Origin: Polyangiaceae bacterium
Lineage (GTDB): Bacteria > Myxococcota_A > Polyangia > Polyangiales > Polyangiaceae
DNA: 6,782 nt
Direction of reading: 5' to 3'
Assembly (NCBI GenBank): GCA_022447485.1
Contig: JAKVCH010000159.1
Coordinates: forward strand, 1-6,782
Part shown: in pieces, positions 5,829 to 6,782 of the stretch
Numbering within the stretch: position 1 is the stretch's first letter
How the letters are laid out: every line of letters starts with the position of its first letter
Program-made: the position numbers and the translations under genes
Notes under the pieces: generated by a model
The model's database searches: none
Told to the model about the DNA's origin: nothing
The model's input: only the letters and a program-made list of their open reading frames with translations

Positions 5829-6782
5829 TTATTGAATCAAAACTCGCTTACGAACGGTCACGAATTCGCCGGTAAACGCCGGTACTCGAATAGCGCGAAA
5901 GCGGGAAGCGATGCAGCCCCCGGTAGGAGTACCAGCAAAAGGCTTTCCAGAGACCGTGGCACTCGTGACACGCCCCGAGGGTGAGAAAACAACAACAACT
6001 TGGGCCATCCCGCTCGGGTCACCGGGACGACGACAAGAACCGGCATGAGAAGTCGCGCTCACCAACGCTACTTTCGCGGCGCTTTTGTTAAAGCCAGGCA
6101 CTTTCTCTTCGATTGGCTCTTCGTCCCTCGTAATGGATCCGGCCGGCGCTGAGCGGACGGCTGGTCCTGCGCCAGTGGCGGGACGTTGAGCTTTGGCTCG
6201 CGGCGCAGCGGCAACCGCTTTGGAGCTGCTTGAAGACGAAGTCTTGCTTTCCTCGCTTGGCTGCCACTCTTGAAACTCCATCATTACAGGTGGATTGGCC
6301 TGCTGCTGCTCGACCCAGGCCAAGCGCGACTCCAACAAGGCAGTATCGCCAGCTTGACTTAAATCAACCGGCTCTGGCTGGGCGAGGGCACGCCATTCAC
6401 GCCAATTTTGACCTTCTTGATTCCAAGCGGCTCCGCCGACGACACCGACAAGGAAAATCGTGCTGGCAAAAGCTACGGCCAACCACTGCCAACCTCGCGT
6501 ACGCCGACGGGGCACCGGTGCTAGGAGGGAGTCTCTGATGTCGACAACCTGGGCATCCGTGCTGAGCTGCTCGGTGCTATCAAAACTAGGTAAGTCGGTC
6601 ACCGCAGCCCCTTCTTCTGCAGCAGGGGTCGGAGACCGCGAGCGAAGCCTCTCTTCTAATTCCCAGGGTCGAGGAGGCGCTGGTGGTAGAATACTTTGCC
6701 CGCTTCCCCTCGACTTTTGTTCATCTCCGGAAAAGGTCACCGGCGAAAGAGAATGACCATCATCATCCACTTGCAGCGCTTG
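5829..6782 (-). CDS. single-pass protein with AgmX/PglI-like C-terminal tail (5' end may lie off window)
   Basis: At least 313 residues are visible, counting from a GTG at 6770. The frame stays open to the window edge and no Shine-Dalgarno precedes the GTG, so the true start may lie beyond 6782. Numbered from the GTG, residues 1-85 are a cytoplasmic, Pro/Ser/acidic region. A basic anchor PRRRTR (87-92) precedes one membrane segment at about 94-115. A periplasmic linker follows, with an SSSSSS run at 178-183 and an Ala/Pro/Lys-rich stretch at about 184-210. The C-terminal domain (about 228-313) has GSCRRPGDPSG, VVVFSPSGRVTSATVSG, PFAGTPTGGC and FRAIRVPAF. This pattern, with two Cys (246, 286) that could form a disulfide, recurs in myxobacterial proteins carrying the AgmX/PglI C-terminal domain, which is TonB-C-like in style. 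The family is linked to gliding or envelope complexes, but a specific role is not readable here. Confidence 0.8.
   Translation of the reverse strand, partial: QALQVDDDGHSLSPVTFSGDEQKSRGSGQSILPPAPPRPWELEERLRSRSPTPAAEEGAAVTDLPSFDSTEQLSTDAQVVDIRDSLLAPVPRRRTRGWQWLAVAFASTIFLVGVVGGAAWNQEGQNWREWRALAQPEPVDLSQAGDTALLESRLAWVEQQQANPPVMMEFQEWQPSEESKTSSSSSSKAVAAAPRAKAQRPATGAGPAVRSAPAGSITRDEEPIEEKVPGFNKSAAKVALVSATSHAGSCRRPGDPSGMAQVVVVFSPSGRVTSATVSGKPFAGTPTGGCIASRFRAIRVPAFTGEFVTVRKRVLIQ

Overview
The window reads as a chromosomal segment of a Gram-negative bacterium, most likely a myxobacterium-like lineage (Myxococcota or a close 'deltaproteobacterial' relative). Two proteins carry that signal. One resembles FrzS: an atypical receiver followed by an acidic linker and a very long coiled coil. 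The other is a single-pass protein with the C-terminal Cys-containing tail seen in many myxobacterial AgmX/PglI-type proteins. The taxonomic call is inferred from protein style; there is no rRNA or marker gene here.

Layout: bases 1-1079 (minus) hold the N-terminal 359 codons of an RND/MMPL-family membrane transporter that runs off the left edge. A ~200-base divergent intergenic region follows. Next come two plus-strand genes, a small predicted lipoprotein (1282-1665) and an ATE-family N-end-rule aminoacyl-transferase of the Bpt type (1817-2563). The transferase converges, with a 66-base gap, on a large minus-strand gene for the FrzS-like protein (2630-4906). Upstream of that on the same strand are hisIE (5089-5787) and the single-pass protein with the AgmX/PglI-like tail (5829 to beyond the right edge).

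The three right-hand genes are co-directional. The 23- to 41-base gap suggests that the tail-domain gene and hisIE are cotranscribed. A perfect 10-bp inverted repeat sits exactly on the hisIE start region, with an SD-like GAGG in its loop. The FrzS-like gene is separated from hisIE by 182 bases and has its own good Shine-Dalgarno sequence, so it may be transcribed separately or as an operon tail. No pathway unites all six genes: histidine biosynthesis, protein turnover tagging, envelope transport and a polarity/motility-like scaffold are side by side.

I saw no mobile element, CRISPR array, tRNA/rRNA gene or convincing intrinsic terminator. The most noteworthy items are the receiver domain lacking its phospho-acceptor aspartate and the hairpin at the hisIE start.
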